Positions 21,744 through 33,683 are shown, counted from the stretch's first letter. The stretch: 64,000 nt of DNA from Rhyacophila brunnea (GCA_022495005.1 JAGYXB010001001.1:310001-374000), one strand, 5' to 3'. Numbers and translations: made by a program. The notes: generated by a model from the sequence alone, not told the origin.

Positions 21744-21962
21744 TAATAAAAACAATATTTGGTACAGTTCGGTTATGAGGAATACAGCAGCAAACACGTT
21801 TTGAAAATAGCCGATATACTGGATTATTTGTTACGTTAACCTAACCAAACCTAACCTAACCTAAACTAACACAAACTAACAAATAATCCAATACATCTGG
21901 TATTTTCAAAATGTGTTTTCCGCTGTATTCCTCATAACCAAACTGTACCCAATATTTTAAAC
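21744..21962. mobile_element. Family I palindromic element with TTAGG-type core
   Basis: Left arm (ATATTTGGTACAGTTCGG, TATGAGGAATACAGC, GGATTATTTGTTA) is mirrored by the right arm (TAACAAATAATCC, GCTGTATTCCTCATAACC, CTGTACCCAATATT). Between them is AACCTAACCAAACC followed by TAACCTAACCTAAACTAAC, i.e. CCTAA repeats, the TTAGG arthropod telomere motif on the other strand. A half copy is at 36118. Non-coding. Confidence 0.75.
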
Positions 21963-23469
21963 ACCTCTCTAATCGATGAATCTGCTAACACTGATTGTGA
22001 GATACGAGGTTTTAATTCCATGTTTGAAACCACGAGACTTTAAAATTTGTCGATATATTGACAGCATACTAGTCTAGAGAACCGAGGTTTTGATATGATT
22101 TAACATGTTTTTTTGTTTGAATTTTGTCGACCAAGCTTCATTTTTCCATAATATCGGATTTACGAGGTCTTAATAGTAAGAGGACGATATGTAGATTGTA
22201 GTTGATTTTCTTCCATATTGGCGCATATAATAATTTAAGATACAGTTTCTCACAGGTTTTAAAATAAATATTATGACCGTTGATGAAACAATACAATAAT
22301 TTGGAAATAAGCAAAGTATTTTGCAAGATATACATGCATTATTTGAGTAATTTGAGTAAAGTTCGGGTAACAGAATATAATTCAGAAATGCAAAATAACG
22401 AAATTTATATGGCAACACTAAATGCAATATTCGCAAAGTAGCAAGCCAGCCAAAATGTCTACCGAAACTGGCATCGTTCCATATTTGAATGCATCTTGAG
22501 TCGGTTAACAAAATGGCGCCCGTCCCAATGCACTGCGGAATGGCGGAATTGTTCATTATTTCGTAAATTATTAGGTCGGAACTGCTGGAATTCCGAAATG
22601 GAGCATGGCTAGAGAGACTTTATTGTTTTGTTGACATTTTTAAGACACGTACTACGGCTATATAGTGTCACAGGTTCGACATTTAGACATTTATTTTTCC
22701 TTGAAGTTTCATAATTCTGTCACGTATTTATTATAAATTCAAACCCATTTATTGTATAGGTACTAATTTATAAACATATATCAGTGCCAAAATTAACGCA
22801 ATTTGATTTTATGTAATTTTGTGAAATTAGATAGGAGGCCCGTTTAAATTATTAATTACCTATATTAGAATTCAGTGGTTACAGGTTCAAGTCCTGTCGG
22901 GCGTCCTATTTTTTCGTTAAAACATCAAATGCTTGACACATAACAACAACGTGCGAGGAATATATCGATAAAATTGTCCCATATGACTTTGTCTATGATA
23001 ACTTAGCAGGAATAACTTATAAGAGGTATCCGCCTTACCCATGCGATTGGTTTTTCCAGAATTTCTCCTACTTAGTATTATTTATTTTTATATACAGTAA
23101 ATTACTTTTTTCTTTCTTCATGACAGTATTTTACCTTTTACCTACACAAATGCTTCGCATTAAATGCTGTACATTGATACTTCTCCAGTTTTCAGACTCC
23201 CCAGTTTACTCCACTCTCCTTTACACAATCATTGTTGGTAACCAGAATCAAAATCTGTTATTCGATCAACTACCTACTTACTAGGTGCAGATTATTTTCT
23301 ATTTCATTTTATAGTACAATAACAGAAAGACGAAGTTACGTTTATTTTCTAAAATTCTTTGTTTTAGATTACAATCCTATTGTCAAAATTATCTACTGAG
23401 CGCTAAAATTGATAATAATATTATAACAAAGTTTTACCACATCAAAATCACGCCAATTTTGCTTCTAAG
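21963..23469. other. AT-rich stretch with a tRNA-like SINE fragment at 22858-22925
   Basis: At 22881 the plus strand reads ACAGGTTCAAGTCCTGT, a perfectly paired 5-bp T-arm with box B, followed by CGGGCGTCCTATTTTTTC. That 3' end resembles the SINE-like pair at 4145-4445. No 5' tRNA half was recognised. Overlapping frames at 22138-22556 are AT-driven and not credible genes. Confidence 0.4.
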
Positions 23470-24187
23470 CAGCGCTCGAAATGGACGGGAACGCACCGGA
23501 GCGCAGATCTTGTTCGTGAAACTCCTGATATTACTTATCGCTCCGTCAAAATAAAATAAATAACATATGTATTTATTTACAAATACAAAACATTGTGGAC
23601 ATAACAAATCTAAATTTAAGACGTACCACAACATGATATTTACATTATAACAATAATATTACAATTTAGAATATAATAATAATAATAATAACAGAAAAAC
23701 AAATAAAATCAAAACATACTTAATTACAATTTAATACAGAAAAATAAAATTTTGAATACAAAAAACATACAATTTTACACAGAAAAATAAAGTTTCAAAA
23801 ACAAAATGCAAAGTACATCACTGAAAATGTCTATGTCTTTAGGGAGCACATTTACTAATCTTGCGCTGCTCGCTAATGGTGCCTGATAGGCTTGATATTA
23901 CATTCCAGCTCTTGAAGTTTATTCGAAAATTATCAAAATCATATTAAAAATAATAACGAAGTGACGTAAGTCTGAATTTTCATTTGCGGCGCCGACAACA
24001 TAACTTATACCCTGATTTTGTATGCCTCAAGACTGTAATTCTATTTGTTAGTCTGAGTTTTATATAACGAAATATCGAATACATTTATTTTTACATAATA
24101 CATAAAATTATTATATTATAGATTTGTTAATATTTTCGGAAAATTACCAAGCGCTCCGGTTCGCAAAATTGTCCATTTCGAGCACAG
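23470..24187 (-). mobile_element. Family F hAT MITE, copy 2, split by a retrotransposon
   Basis: Exact 8-bp target duplication CTTCTAAG at 23462-23469 and 24188-24195. The left end CAGCGCTCGAAATGGAC and the right end (GCGCTCCGGTTCGCAAAATT then TCGAGCACAG) match the family termini. Between about 23553 and 24080 a family G retrotransposon end has replaced part of the interior. This copy gives the clearest evidence that family F is hAT-like. Confidence 0.85.
23553..24080 (-). mobile_element. Family G non-LTR 3' end inserted in family F
   Basis: On plus it starts with AAATAAATAAC, a reversed AAAT tail, then GTGGACATAACAAA, AATTTAAGACGT and ACAGAAAAATAAA, matching 3430-3660. It extends further into the element than the other copies (about 500 bp). 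It contains AT-rich simple repeats (TAATAATAATAATAATAA near 23673). No usable reverse-transcriptase frame was seen. Confidence 0.65.
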
Positions 24188-25249
24188 CTTCTAAGTGATT
24201 ATGATTATCATAATAATATAATACTCTATTAGTGCAAAGGCAATATATTTAGAGGATATTCTTCTTATATATTCTTAGAAATCCTTGGCGAAAACTGTCT
24301 AGGTGTATATTTACTATTATAGTAACAATAATAATGCGTTGTTAAGTGTATACGTTATAGATTCACATCATTATTATAATAAAGTTTTCATCTATGGGAA
24401 TCTAAGAAACAAAATATAGCGACCTTTCGAACCACGGTCGTTCTCATTTTGTCAGTTCAAAAAATAATGACAAAAACGTCCCCTTATGGGATTTGCGAAG
24501 CTTCTATTTCCTATTTCTCGTTTTTCTCCAGTGCGATATAGCGACCTCCGCCGCATTGCTATATATTTTTTAATGCCCAACGGCCAAAAACGAAAACCAC
24601 AACCTATTTTTGAAGCTGTCAGATACAATATAATTTTAAGTCAATATGACATACCTATTATTAAGCTATAGATATAAACGAATATTATTTTCCAATATTC
24701 ATATTAAATTAAAAAAAATACTACATTATTTTGATTTTGTAAAATATTGATAAGTACTTATATAAAATAATACTTAAATATATTATTACGATTCTATTTT
24801 GCATTACTTAGAATAATTGAATAGCACAGGTCATATTTAATATAAGTGTGCAAATGGCATCAAAACGTATCTGTGACATACATATATCACATTTTACGAA
24901 CAGTGGAGTAGTAGCAGAATACTCGGCATGAGTCGCAGGTTGCGAGGTCAAATCTTGCGGCTGACTTCTTTATATTAGGTGTAATATAATGTTCATGTAG
25001 GTATATTACTTTACATAGAAATTTGCAGCATCATAATATGGGTAGCGGGATAATCCCGACTCCTCTGTAGACTCATCCATTTCAACTCGTGACATTCATT
25101 ATGTGAATACACAGGGCGCTTAACATCAGCGGATGGCAGAGATAGTCCAATTGTTTTTCTTTCTTCACTTCCTTCTTTAAGCACTGCGGCGTACCTATGA
25201 TTGCAGCATCAGTCCCGTGCGGCTCCATCTCGAGAAGGAATGAGCACTT
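24188..25249. other. Unannotated stretch with a tRNA-like fragment at 24895-24972
   Basis: The plus strand contains GTAGTAGCAGAATACTCGGC and then GCGAGGTCAAATCTTGC, where the last word can form a T-arm-like stem. Probable SINE remnant. The small frames at 24486-24671 and 25082-25270 show no domain. Confidence 0.35.
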
Positions 25250-25346
25250 AAAATCACTTCTTTCAGACACGTTTATAGCGTAATAGAAGGCGGCCGTGCA
25301 TATCCACGGCTATACATACATGCCGGGTGGTGGTGAGAACCTAGGT
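25250..25346 (+). repeat. Family K short repeat, copy 1
   Basis: AAATCACTTCTTTCAGACAC then GCGGCCGTGCATATCCACGG and GCCGGGTGGTGGTGAGAACC. The central block is shared with 28415 and 50397, and the CTTTCAGACACGTT lead-in is shared with 50397. CCGTG...CACGG can form a small hairpin. It may be the 3' end of a retroelement, but no tail is visible. Confidence 0.65.
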
Positions 25347-26472
25347 AAAAACCTTACATAGAAAAGTACCTTACGCAAAAAAAATCTTAAATTATTTCGG
25401 GAATTGCTAATAATTAGTTGTTTAGTAACAATTATTTCGTCTAAATAAAATGGGTGACCGTTGGTCCGCTTAGTGTGTAGGTATACATCATATTTTAAAC
25501 ATATCATAACAAAAAGGATACACAGTATACCTGAAGACTGATAAAATACTAGAAATTGGCCAATGACGTAGGTCACCCATCACTGATTTCGCAAAGCTGG
25601 TGTTTAATTTATAATTTGGTCCTCTATTCACCCCCCTGTACGAAATAATTCGCAAGGGTTTGAATTTGGAACGCATCGTTCTGTTTTCAAATTTACGATC
25701 GCGCCCTTTTCCTGTCTTCGGGAGGGCGAATCGGAATGGGAATCATATTATTTGACCTGAATGTAGGGTTGCCACTAAAGGTAAAAAAATATTGAATAGT
25801 TTTTTTACTTTAATTACTTATATATTTTTTTCCTGCCTTTTCTTTTTGCTAAAACCTTATGGGGCCTTGGAGAAAGATTTCGGGTTTCTAGTCAATTAAT
25901 ATAATATATTTTAAAATTAGGTCTTGGAAGTAAATTATTGCCATTTCCCATTGAGCTGTTGAATTAACGATTCGATTTTCAAACAAGTTTTTCGAGGGAA
26001 ACCCCGAGACAACAAGAATTAGTTGTTCAGGCTTAGTCAGGCTTGAAGTTCTGATCTTGGATTAATCATTTTTTTTAATAAAATAAATAATAAATGTTTT
26101 TTAAATATACTAGACAAATACTAGACAAGTATACTGCTATACTTATATACTGCTTATACCTATATGATTTCATATTGAGAAGTAAATTATTATTTATTAG
26201 CACATGTCTTGGAGTAGAGCTTGGTATGCCTGGCTCTGGTCAGTGGACTGAGAATTCGAATCGCGCGACTCTGTCAAATTAACAATGTATTTTTTAATCA
26301 TTGATTGAGAAAATAGCTAAAAGCCAATCTCTGTAAAAAAAATAAAATACTTTAGATTGGTCACTAGACAGAATATCTGGCCACATGGTTGTAGGAACTA
26401 ATCTCTACGTTTTGACAGAAGTAAAGATAATTCAAAAACCATCGGGACTTCTACTGTTTTTAAATCTAAATA
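25347..26472. other. Unannotated stretch with a tRNA-like fragment at 26207-26290
   Basis: TGGAGTAGAGCTTGGTATGC, then GGCTCTGGTCAGTGGACTGA and GAATTCGAATCGC look like decayed box A and box B of a tRNA-derived SINE. The remainder, including short overlapping frames at 25310-25676, has no recognised content. Confidence 0.35.
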
Positions 26473-26910
26473 ATTACAAGATAAAAAGAACTTTTTATAT
26501 ACAACGTTTTAAAATTTTCTGTTGAATCATATAAACTTGACTTGCTAGCGTAAACGATCAAAAAATTTTGTACTTGATAGAAATAATACTGAAATGTCAT
26601 TTTGATTTACATACTAACGCACGTATATATTAATAATTTAGTTGCTAGGACCGTCCGCTTAGCAACCAATAATGGTATCGAAATAACTTTTCATACAAAA
26701 CATAATTAACTGAAAATCAATTTAATTGTACTTAAAGATGGCTAAAAGTATTTAAAAAAATACATTAGCATTGTGTTCTGATTATTATAAAAGTTACAAA
26801 TGTCTAGCTAGTCGGGAAGTTAGTTAAACATCGATTGCAAGATTTGTACCGGACAAAGAACCACCGGAAAAATAATAATACTAGCGATAAACGTTGTAAA
26901 AACGTTGTAA
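26473..26910 (-). mobile_element. Family A element, copy 3
   Basis: Inverted copy beginning ATTACAAGATAAAAAGAAC and containing AACTTGACTTGCTAGCG, ATTTAGTTGCTAGGACC and GTCTAGCTAGTCGGGAAGTT. It ends in a doubled ACGTTGTAAA word. The central block reads GGACCGTCCGCTTAGCAACC, diverged from the other copies. Confidence 0.85.
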
Positions 26911-27186
26911 TGAAATGGTAAAAATGATTGTGAAAGAATTCAATAGAATAGTTGGATATAATGTATCGTGTTCATCGGTAATTCTTGAGTTTTTTTGTTT
27001 GTTTTTTTTTAAATATAACTTTTGCGCTTTATCTGTAGTCGCTTACAATATTTTTGGTTGACCGTTAATGTTTATTTGGGGGGTTAAGATGGAGGAGAGA
27101 GAAGTCGTTGTTGCTTGGATGTTGTGAGGGGAGAGTTTATTTTTATAGTTACAAAAATAAATACCTAAATACAATAATAAAGATGA

Positions 27187-27312
27187 CGGTTTGGGGTTAT
27201 ATCGCGGGTACGGGTGTAATGGTGAGATCGATGTGATCAGAATATTGATTATATTAATGAACTGAGAGACTGGATTCTAGTGGAATGTTTTTTGACTATC
27301 TCGAGTGACGGA
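27187..27312 (+). repeat. Family R repeat, copy 1 (continues at 27858-27900)
   Basis: ATCGCGGGTACGGGTG, GATCGATGTGATCAG, GAACTGAGAGACT.GATTC, TAGTGGAATG and TCGAGTGACGGAC match the minus strand of 30445-30635. The 3' part of the unit, AATGCTGAGTGGTATGATTG, reappears at about 27871 after intervening DNA that includes the family B MITE. Confidence 0.6.
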
Positions 27313-27482
27313 CCTGATGAGTGAGTGAGGATTTATGGATTGTCTATCTTATTTATACAGATGCAGTCCATATAATATATTATAAGAGACATTGTCGCAA
27401 TTACAAATCATAATATATCCTATTGATCTAGTTATGATTGTCGAAATGCTGAGATTATTTTCGCTCCATTGTTTTGTTTTGA

Positions 27483-27830
27483 CAATGACATTATTAATAG
27501 ACGACGCACTCAATACAGTAGCTAGCAAGTAAATTCGCATGTATAGGTAGGCGTCACGCCATTTCCAGTATGCGATATCACGCATCGGGAATTTATAGCA
27601 ATATGACCTTTATTGTAATGGCGTTAGAGCAGTGTTTCTAATGTCAATGTTCGTTTGAGCGAACCCGTTCGAACCGGAACATTCGGCAGACCCAACAAAA
27701 AGCATCAGGAATTTATAGCAATATCACCTTTATTGTAATGGCGTTAGAACAGATTATGCCATTCGGCAGACCCGACAATAAAGTGAGTGTCATTTTTTTT
27801 CCAGATGATTCGTCCATATTAATGTCATTG
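27483..27830 (-). mobile_element. Family B hAT-type MITE, copy 2 (348 bp)
   Basis: Exact 8-bp duplication TGTTTTGA at 27475-27482 and 27831-27838. Ends CAATGACATTATTAATAGAC and, inverted, CAATGACATTAATATGGACG. Same internal doubled unit as copies 1 and 3. The perfect duplication indicates a relatively recent insertion. Confidence 0.92.
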
Positions 27831-28414
27831 TGTTTTGACAACAAAAGATGACATGTCGTGTTACCCAGGTAATGCTGAGTGGTATGATTGCTACATGTAG
27901 AAGTTGCTTAATATGACATTGGATCAGATCTGTTGAGCAGTTCTAAAATACTGTTACGATACAAAATACGAAAGTACATTAATATATTATTCCATCTTGG
28001 AATGAAAATAATGATTTAATTTCGATGCGTAAAAATCTGCCATGGTCGCAGCTTATAGTAGCAGACCATGTTCAAAGCGATATTTGCGATATATCAGAAG
28101 TAATAAGTACGTTACGATAACAGTAATCTATTGAAATAAATCTTTTGATTCAGCTTTTAAAATTATTTATATTTATTTATGCTGATAGTTGGTAACCCTG
28201 TTCATCCGGATATGGCAGCCATTTCGCGCACTCCTTTCGGAATAAGGTCTTCTCTCACAATGGGGCAACTTGACCCTGGATGTGCCTCCATTCTGGTTAA
28301 TGCATTTCTGCGGTCATTATCGTGATATTCGAAATGTATTGTCCGCTCACTGTTATTTGAATTGTTCACTATTGTTTATTCGAATGTATACCTACTATTA
28401 TACTACCTTTTTTT

Positions 28415-28480
28415 AAAGCGTCATAGAAAGCGGCCGTGCATATCCACGGTTGTGCATATATGACGGGTGGTGGTGGGCAC
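28415..28480 (+). repeat. Family K short repeat, copy 2
   Basis: AAAGCGTCATAGAAAGCGGC, CGTGCATATCCACGG and GACGGGTGGTGGTGGGCAC match 25270-25342. The CTTTCAGACACGTT lead-in of copies 1 and 3 is absent. Confidence 0.65.
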
Positions 28481-28670
28481 TTTAACGTATTATACTACCT
28501 ACGTTGGTGGGTGGTTATTTATGTATGCGTATATATAAGAAAAAAGGGTCAGAATTTAGATAGCATTTAATTTATAATAATTATATTAGGTATTATGCTG
28601 TTCGTATTTTCATATATATAATTAATTATGTAATACCAACATAATATTATTATACTTACGTATGATTTAT

Positions 28671-29149
28671 TACAACGTTTTTATTAGGTCGTATTCTTAT
28701 TTGTCCAGTGGTTGTTTATCCAGTACTACTACCCTTCCCGACTAGTTAGACATTTGAAACTTTTAGAATATATCAGAACATGACGCCAATGTTTTTTAAT
28801 ACTTTTAGCCAATGACATATTAAATGTCATTGCTTTTAGCCATCTTTAAGTAGAATTGAATTCATTTTCAGTTAATTCTGTTTTGTATTAAAAGTTATTT
28901 CGGAAAAAATCCGTAATCTAATCCACTATTATTGGTTGTTAGGGGTCTGGGGTCCTAGCAACTAAATTATTAATATATACACGTGCGTTACTATGGAAAT
29001 CAATATGATATGTCAAAATGACATTTCAGTGTATTCAATCTCTTCTATCAAGTACAGATTTTTTAAGCTAGCCAAGTCAAGTTTATTTGATTCAACAGAA
29101 AATTTTAAAACGTTGTACTTATATAAAAAGTTCTTTTTATCTTGTAATT
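28671..29149 (+). mobile_element. Family A element, copy 4
   Basis: TACAACGTTTTTATTAGG to TTTTTATCTTGTAATTA. Compared with copy 2 it lacks part of the TTGCAATCGATTTTTAAC block and has a small duplication around AATGACATATTAAATGTCAT. Otherwise the order is conserved. Confidence 0.85.
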
Positions 29150-30444
29150 AGTTTAAGTATACCTAAGCTTTAAAAATGAAACTAACGGAAAAGTCTTTAT
29201 TAAAAGGTCGATAGTGACCAATTGCAAGCTACATACAGAATTTATTATATCTGGATTCATGAAAAGTAGTAAAAAATCGTTGGTAGCTGAAAGTTAAGTT
29301 GGCATGTTGTGATAAATTAAAGTTAATAATATTATATAAGTAGGTACATTAATTTCAAAAAACCCCAGAAACTCAGTTTTGTAAAGTTGCATTTTCAAGT
29401 CTTTGTTTTTCGAAATAATGCCTTGTAAGTCTTCAACAAATTAATTACTTTGTCGTAGTATTTAAAAAAAATCACATAGTTCTTCAAAATAATAATATAT
29501 ACAAATTGTTTCACGATAGGTACGTGTTTCGCTCTTATGGTGAGTACTCTTTATATTGAATTAAAGCTTCGAATTTGAACTACTATCTCTTTATCACATT
29601 ACATAGCTCCTTTTCTACGCCCACCATACAATATTGACAAGAATTAAAACATTACATAAACAATTAAGGTTTGATTATTTCGATCGCTTATGGAGACGTT
29701 CTAACAAAATGAATATCGTTAATTGCCCATCTTCAATTTGGGCAAGCCCGATATAAGATATTATTGGTTATCAACTACCTTATACTAATAAGGCAATACC
29801 TCAGTGGGTGCATGCCATGGATTCGAATGCTTTATGTAAATTAACTAAAGACCTATCCTATGTAGTAACACTATGACTAATATACTTACTATTATAATTA
29901 TATTATAAACTATAAATTCGAATGTAAATATCGGTATCTAGTCAGACTTCCAGTGCAAACACGTGCAGTAAACTATTTTTTATATGTCGTGAATAATAAG
30001 TGAGAAAAACCATTTTTAAATTAAAATATGTCGTAGAACTCTTGGAATAAATGCAGCATTATTTACTTGATATTAAATATGCCTATTGAAAATCAATATC
30101 TTGGTGGCTCCATTTTCCTCTATCGTTGTATTTTGAAGTTTCATCTTGCTGGCACTCTTCATATTGTTAGATACTTTGTTTTTCAATTTCAATGGAAGAT
30201 TCAATTGTGTTGTGAGGTGTAATCCTTGTGAAAGTCAACTTCTGATTCTATAATAATTATATAAATTTAATATAACCAGTGCCGAGTGTAAGGATTTGGA
30301 CGCCGAATTCACTGGCTGTTTTTAATCCTTCACTTGATAAAAAAATAAAATCAAAACATAAATTCCAATTATCAACGTAGGTATCTAGTAAAAATAATAC
30401 CTAATTATTGTTGAAGATAACAGTGATGACAAGTAATAATAGAT
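29150..30444. other. AT-rich stretch, little content
   Basis: A possible tRNA-like word (GCCATGGATTCGAATGC) lies near 29813. Otherwise no repeat match, RNA gene or convincing frame. Confidence 0.4.
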
Positions 30445-30635
30445 CCTTTTTATGTTAGCTGTGTAGCAATCATACCACTCAGCATCGAGTCCATCGAGTC
30501 CATCACGAGACGCACTACTATTGTCACGAGTCCTTCACTCGACATAGTCAACCGTCATTCCACTCGAACCAAGTCTCTCATTTCTTGATCACATTGATTT
30601 CACCAGTACCCGCGATTATAAGCTCACGGTTGTCA
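30445..30635 (-). repeat. Family R repeat, copy 2 (uninterrupted)
   Basis: Minus-strand match to 27187-27312 followed directly by the ATGCTGAGTGGTATGATTGC block. It therefore shows the pre-insertion arrangement of copy 1. It includes the small tandem CATCGAGTC.CATCGAGTCC near 30484-30505. Confidence 0.6.
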
Positions 30636-31720
30636 TGTAGATTAATGAAAAAACTTTCATTGAGTCATGCAAGTATCGATGCAGTACAGTTCAACGTGAT
30701 GTGACCTCATTGTTGCTCTGGTGATTTCGGCAGATTTTGCTAACAGACAATGTTCGTTTAAAAGTTCAAAATGTGTCAAGGGATGCATATCAATATGGAT
30801 AAGGGAGCATCAGTCTGATAACATTTTAAAATTAAAACACCAAAAAAACGACGTTACACACTTTTTCCCGGAGCGGCAGCTTATTGTGACGTCACGTGAT
30901 AGTAGGCGACATGCACCTCAATTTGATCAGAACTTTATTATTGTTTATTTTTAATATTGCGATCGACGAATCGGCAAGGAAACACTATGTCGTTCACGCT
31001 ATGCTTTTTGCGTTTTTTTTCAATGTTGATATTATATGAATGCCATATCCTCTTCGCTTTTGATATATTATGAAATTTATACCAAGAGATACAGTGGCGT
31101 GCCTGCATACCATATTATTTTAATGAACATAATCAATTTAAAGTAAGTATTTTAACGCTTTTTAAATGTTATTGTCATTGGATTTATAATATACACACTG
31201 GTAATATTATACAGTATATCGTCACTGTTCTGGCAGAAGACACTAATTCGAAAAAATGACATATTGAGTTAGTTATACCAAAATGTTCATTATTTCAAAC
31301 TTTACCGTCTGGAAACCTCCTTAATAAATAAACATTCTTTATTTTAAAATCATCCTTTTTACGATTACTTAATAAACTCACATGATAGACCATTTCAAAC
31401 ATTTTAACAACTTCAAAGTCAAATTACTCAAAACTAGTATTCTCCAGTTAGTGTGTTCTACCAAAACAGAGACAATATATTATTATAATCTGAAAAAAAT
31501 AAATAAAAAGCATGTCAATATAGGTTTGCTTATCAGCGGTCATTTTCTTTGACGCAAATGATAAAACCGATTCGTCAGAAAAATTAAAAAGGGTCCTCCA
31601 AACGGTCATAAAATTATTAAATTAGATATATAAAATACAGTCAAGTCAGTAATGATAAAGATAATGATAGCCACTTTAATATATTCATTATTTTAACAGA
31701 TATTATAATTATAAAAAAAT
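30636..31720. other. AT-rich stretch, no supported feature
   Basis: A 77-codon frame at 30721-30954 and GAGCGGCAGCTTATTGTGAC near 30870 are the only non-AT-rich content. No domain or repeat match was recognised. Confidence 0.35.
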
Positions 31721-31955
31721 GTGCCAAAAGTCTCGAAATCTTGTTATGGAGTAATTAAAAATTGAAAGTTTGACATGATCTCTAAAATCAGGCATTATGC
31801 TAATTTCTTTATGTTTTATGTGCATGTTCTATACATCGGATGACCTTTTTTTTTTTCTGGCATACCTACATATTCATATATAGACACATAATCCGTTATT
31901 AACTTTAAATACCTAAATTATCAATATACTAACTTTTGGCAGTAACCCCACGATA
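31721..31955 (+). mobile_element. Family N MITE-like element, copy 1
   Basis: Matches 51831-52081 in the same orientation. Shared words are TTATGGAGTAATTA, GTTTGACA, CTCTAAAATC.GGCAT, GCATGTTCTATA, CACATAATCCGTT.TTAAC and TTTGG.AGTAAC. The right end (ACTTTTGGCAGTAACCCCAC) is complete; the left end lacks about 20 bp of the inverted terminus seen in copy 2. Confidence 0.75.
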
Positions 31956-32283
31956 ATCAGGTACTTGTCTAAAATCTATAATAGTTTGTGGCGACATTTG
32001 AAATGAGAACATCTGAATGAAGTCTGTTTGGTGTGACCAATATAAATAAATAAATATAGTTTCAATTTTTAACACAAGAAACATAGTATGCTATAAACCA
32101 ATATTCACAAGCGTTGAGGCGGTCTAATTGGTGCTAAATCATTGTTATGCATCGTAGAGTGTGTAAATATGTAAGTGTAAGTAGACCATAATTGACAATT
32201 TGTATCAAATAAAAAAATGAATGTGTCAATGGGGCGAATTTTCAACATTTCTGAAAATTTATCCTTAAATTATAAGATGTAAG

Positions 32284-32652
32284 TAGCTCGGAGCAGGAGC
32301 ACATAGCAGTGGAGCAACGGGGTTTTAGCCGGAGCAGGAGCGGAGTCCGAGCCCCGAAAATGTGTAGTACTCTACTGCTCAGGATGTTTTTTCTTATTTT
32401 ATTCTATAATTTAGTACTGCCGAGTGATAAATAACCTCACTTTTTTGACAGAAGAGGCAGATAATGAAAGACAATTTTCTGTTGGAAAATTTGTTAAATT
32501 GAATTAATAATGGAAAGCACGAATAACCAGCCTTATTTCAAAATAGCTTATTTTTTAATTTTCTAACATTTGTATACATATAGTACATATTAAAACGTTT
32601 TACCTGGAGCGGAGCTGGAGTGGAGGAACTCAAAAAAGAGTCTGCTCCTCTA
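32284..32652. mobile_element. Probable GGAGC-rich hAT-like MITE
   Basis: Left end TAGCTCGGAGCAGGAGC and, inverted from the right, TAGAGGAGCAGACTC. Subterminal GGAGCGGAG words occur near both ends (32330 and 32605). The flanking 8-mers GATGTAAG and GACGTTGG agree at 5 of 8 positions, so the duplication is only suggestive. No coding capacity. Confidence 0.45.
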
Positions 32653-32734
32653 GACGTTGGATCTGGTGTTGTAGGTTGTAGGATCCAACATATATTATTT
32701 GCATGTTGAAGGTTGCTTCGTGTGTGTGATAATA

Positions 32735-33060
32735 TAATGTTCGGGGGCGCAAGTGAAATGACACACAGAATTGATATGGATTGTTTTATATTGTCATAAA
32801 AACATTTAAGATTTACACGGCACTAAAATAAGACTGTCACATTGTTTTTATACTTTGTTACTGAAGGTTACATTATGATTTTCAATTTGATTTCGAAACT
32901 TCATGCGGAGTTGCTCGCATGATTGACTGTACTGTTGGAGGCCGGATTTGCAACTGAATTGTTGACTCATTTCATTATTATTGTCTATGGTCGATCAATG
33001 ACCATAGACAACAACTTGAAATTTGTAGAGTTAAAATATAAAACCTCTACACTCCAATCC
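32735..33060 (+). repeat. Family S repeat with paired hairpins, copy 1
   Basis: Matches 63465-63780. Near the end, TTGTCTATGGTC (32981-32992) pairs with GACCATAGACAA (33000-33011). It is followed by GTAGAG (33025-33030), which pairs with CTCTAC (33045-33050). Upstream similarity (ACACACAGA, TTGGAGGCC/TTGAAAGGCC, TGCAACTG) is weaker. No coding frame. It may be the terminal part of a retroelement. Confidence 0.6.
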
Positions 33061-33683
33061 TCTGTATGTAAGTACTTACTACAGTAAAAACTGGAATCGA
33101 TTTTCCGTATTCAGTTAAAAAAATGTTTATTGTTTGCACCCCACTGACGCGGCCATCTTTCCACCCTGGCCAAGCAATAATGGACTGGTATAAAAAGTTG
33201 CACGGTCAGAATGGTTGACCGTGCCGGAAAAGGGTACAAAATATGCCGCGCGGACACAAAAAAATGACGCCTTTGTATGAGATGTGTGACAAAAGAAGCC
33301 GGGTTCGCAATTTAGATTTACTAGCGAGAACCGGGTGGCGCAATGCCCATCTATATCGTATATCGAAACTAAGGAATTTTGCTCTGGTTTCGAGTATAGT
33401 TAGGCGAATGTATTTTGCTATAATTTAGATCGGTAATGAATTCCAATCGATATCGTTATTCAGACTAATGTCCCGCACAGCGAGAACAACTCAGATGAGA
33501 ATAGTAGAACACATTTTTTCAGCTGATATACTTTTTTATTATTTATATTTTATTTGTGTGGACAGTTTGTAGGGACTTCTGTTCTAATCATGTAGGTGTA
33601 ATGTGCCAAATTAATTAATATATTGTATCGAAACATATCTCCATAATTATAGTGATGTTATGTAAATATCCAATGTTGGGTTC
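33061..33683. other. Unidentified spacer with a short hairpin
   Basis: CACGGTCA and TGACCGTG (about 33200-33223) form an 8-bp stem with a 7-nt loop. A 61-codon frame at 33243-33428 has no recognised domain. The segment 33120-33370 is GC-richer than its neighbours. Confidence 0.35.

Noticed and set aside
21850..21880. Telomere or interstitial telomeric array
   Set aside because: Only a few CCTAA units, inside a palindromic element; not a telomere.
22138..22556. Overlapping 128- and 65-codon minus frames
   Set aside because: Both are rich in residues coded by AT-rich codons, have no motif, and overlap each other in different frames.
22881..22915. Possible real tRNA gene
   Set aside because: Only a T-arm and acceptor-like end are present; no D-arm or anticodon arm can be placed upstream, and similar 3' ends occur elsewhere, so SINE origin fits better.
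33243..33428. 61-codon frame with ARTGWRNAHLYRISKLRNF
   Set aside because: Loosely resembles basic tails of transposon proteins, but too short and without a conserved motif to support a call.
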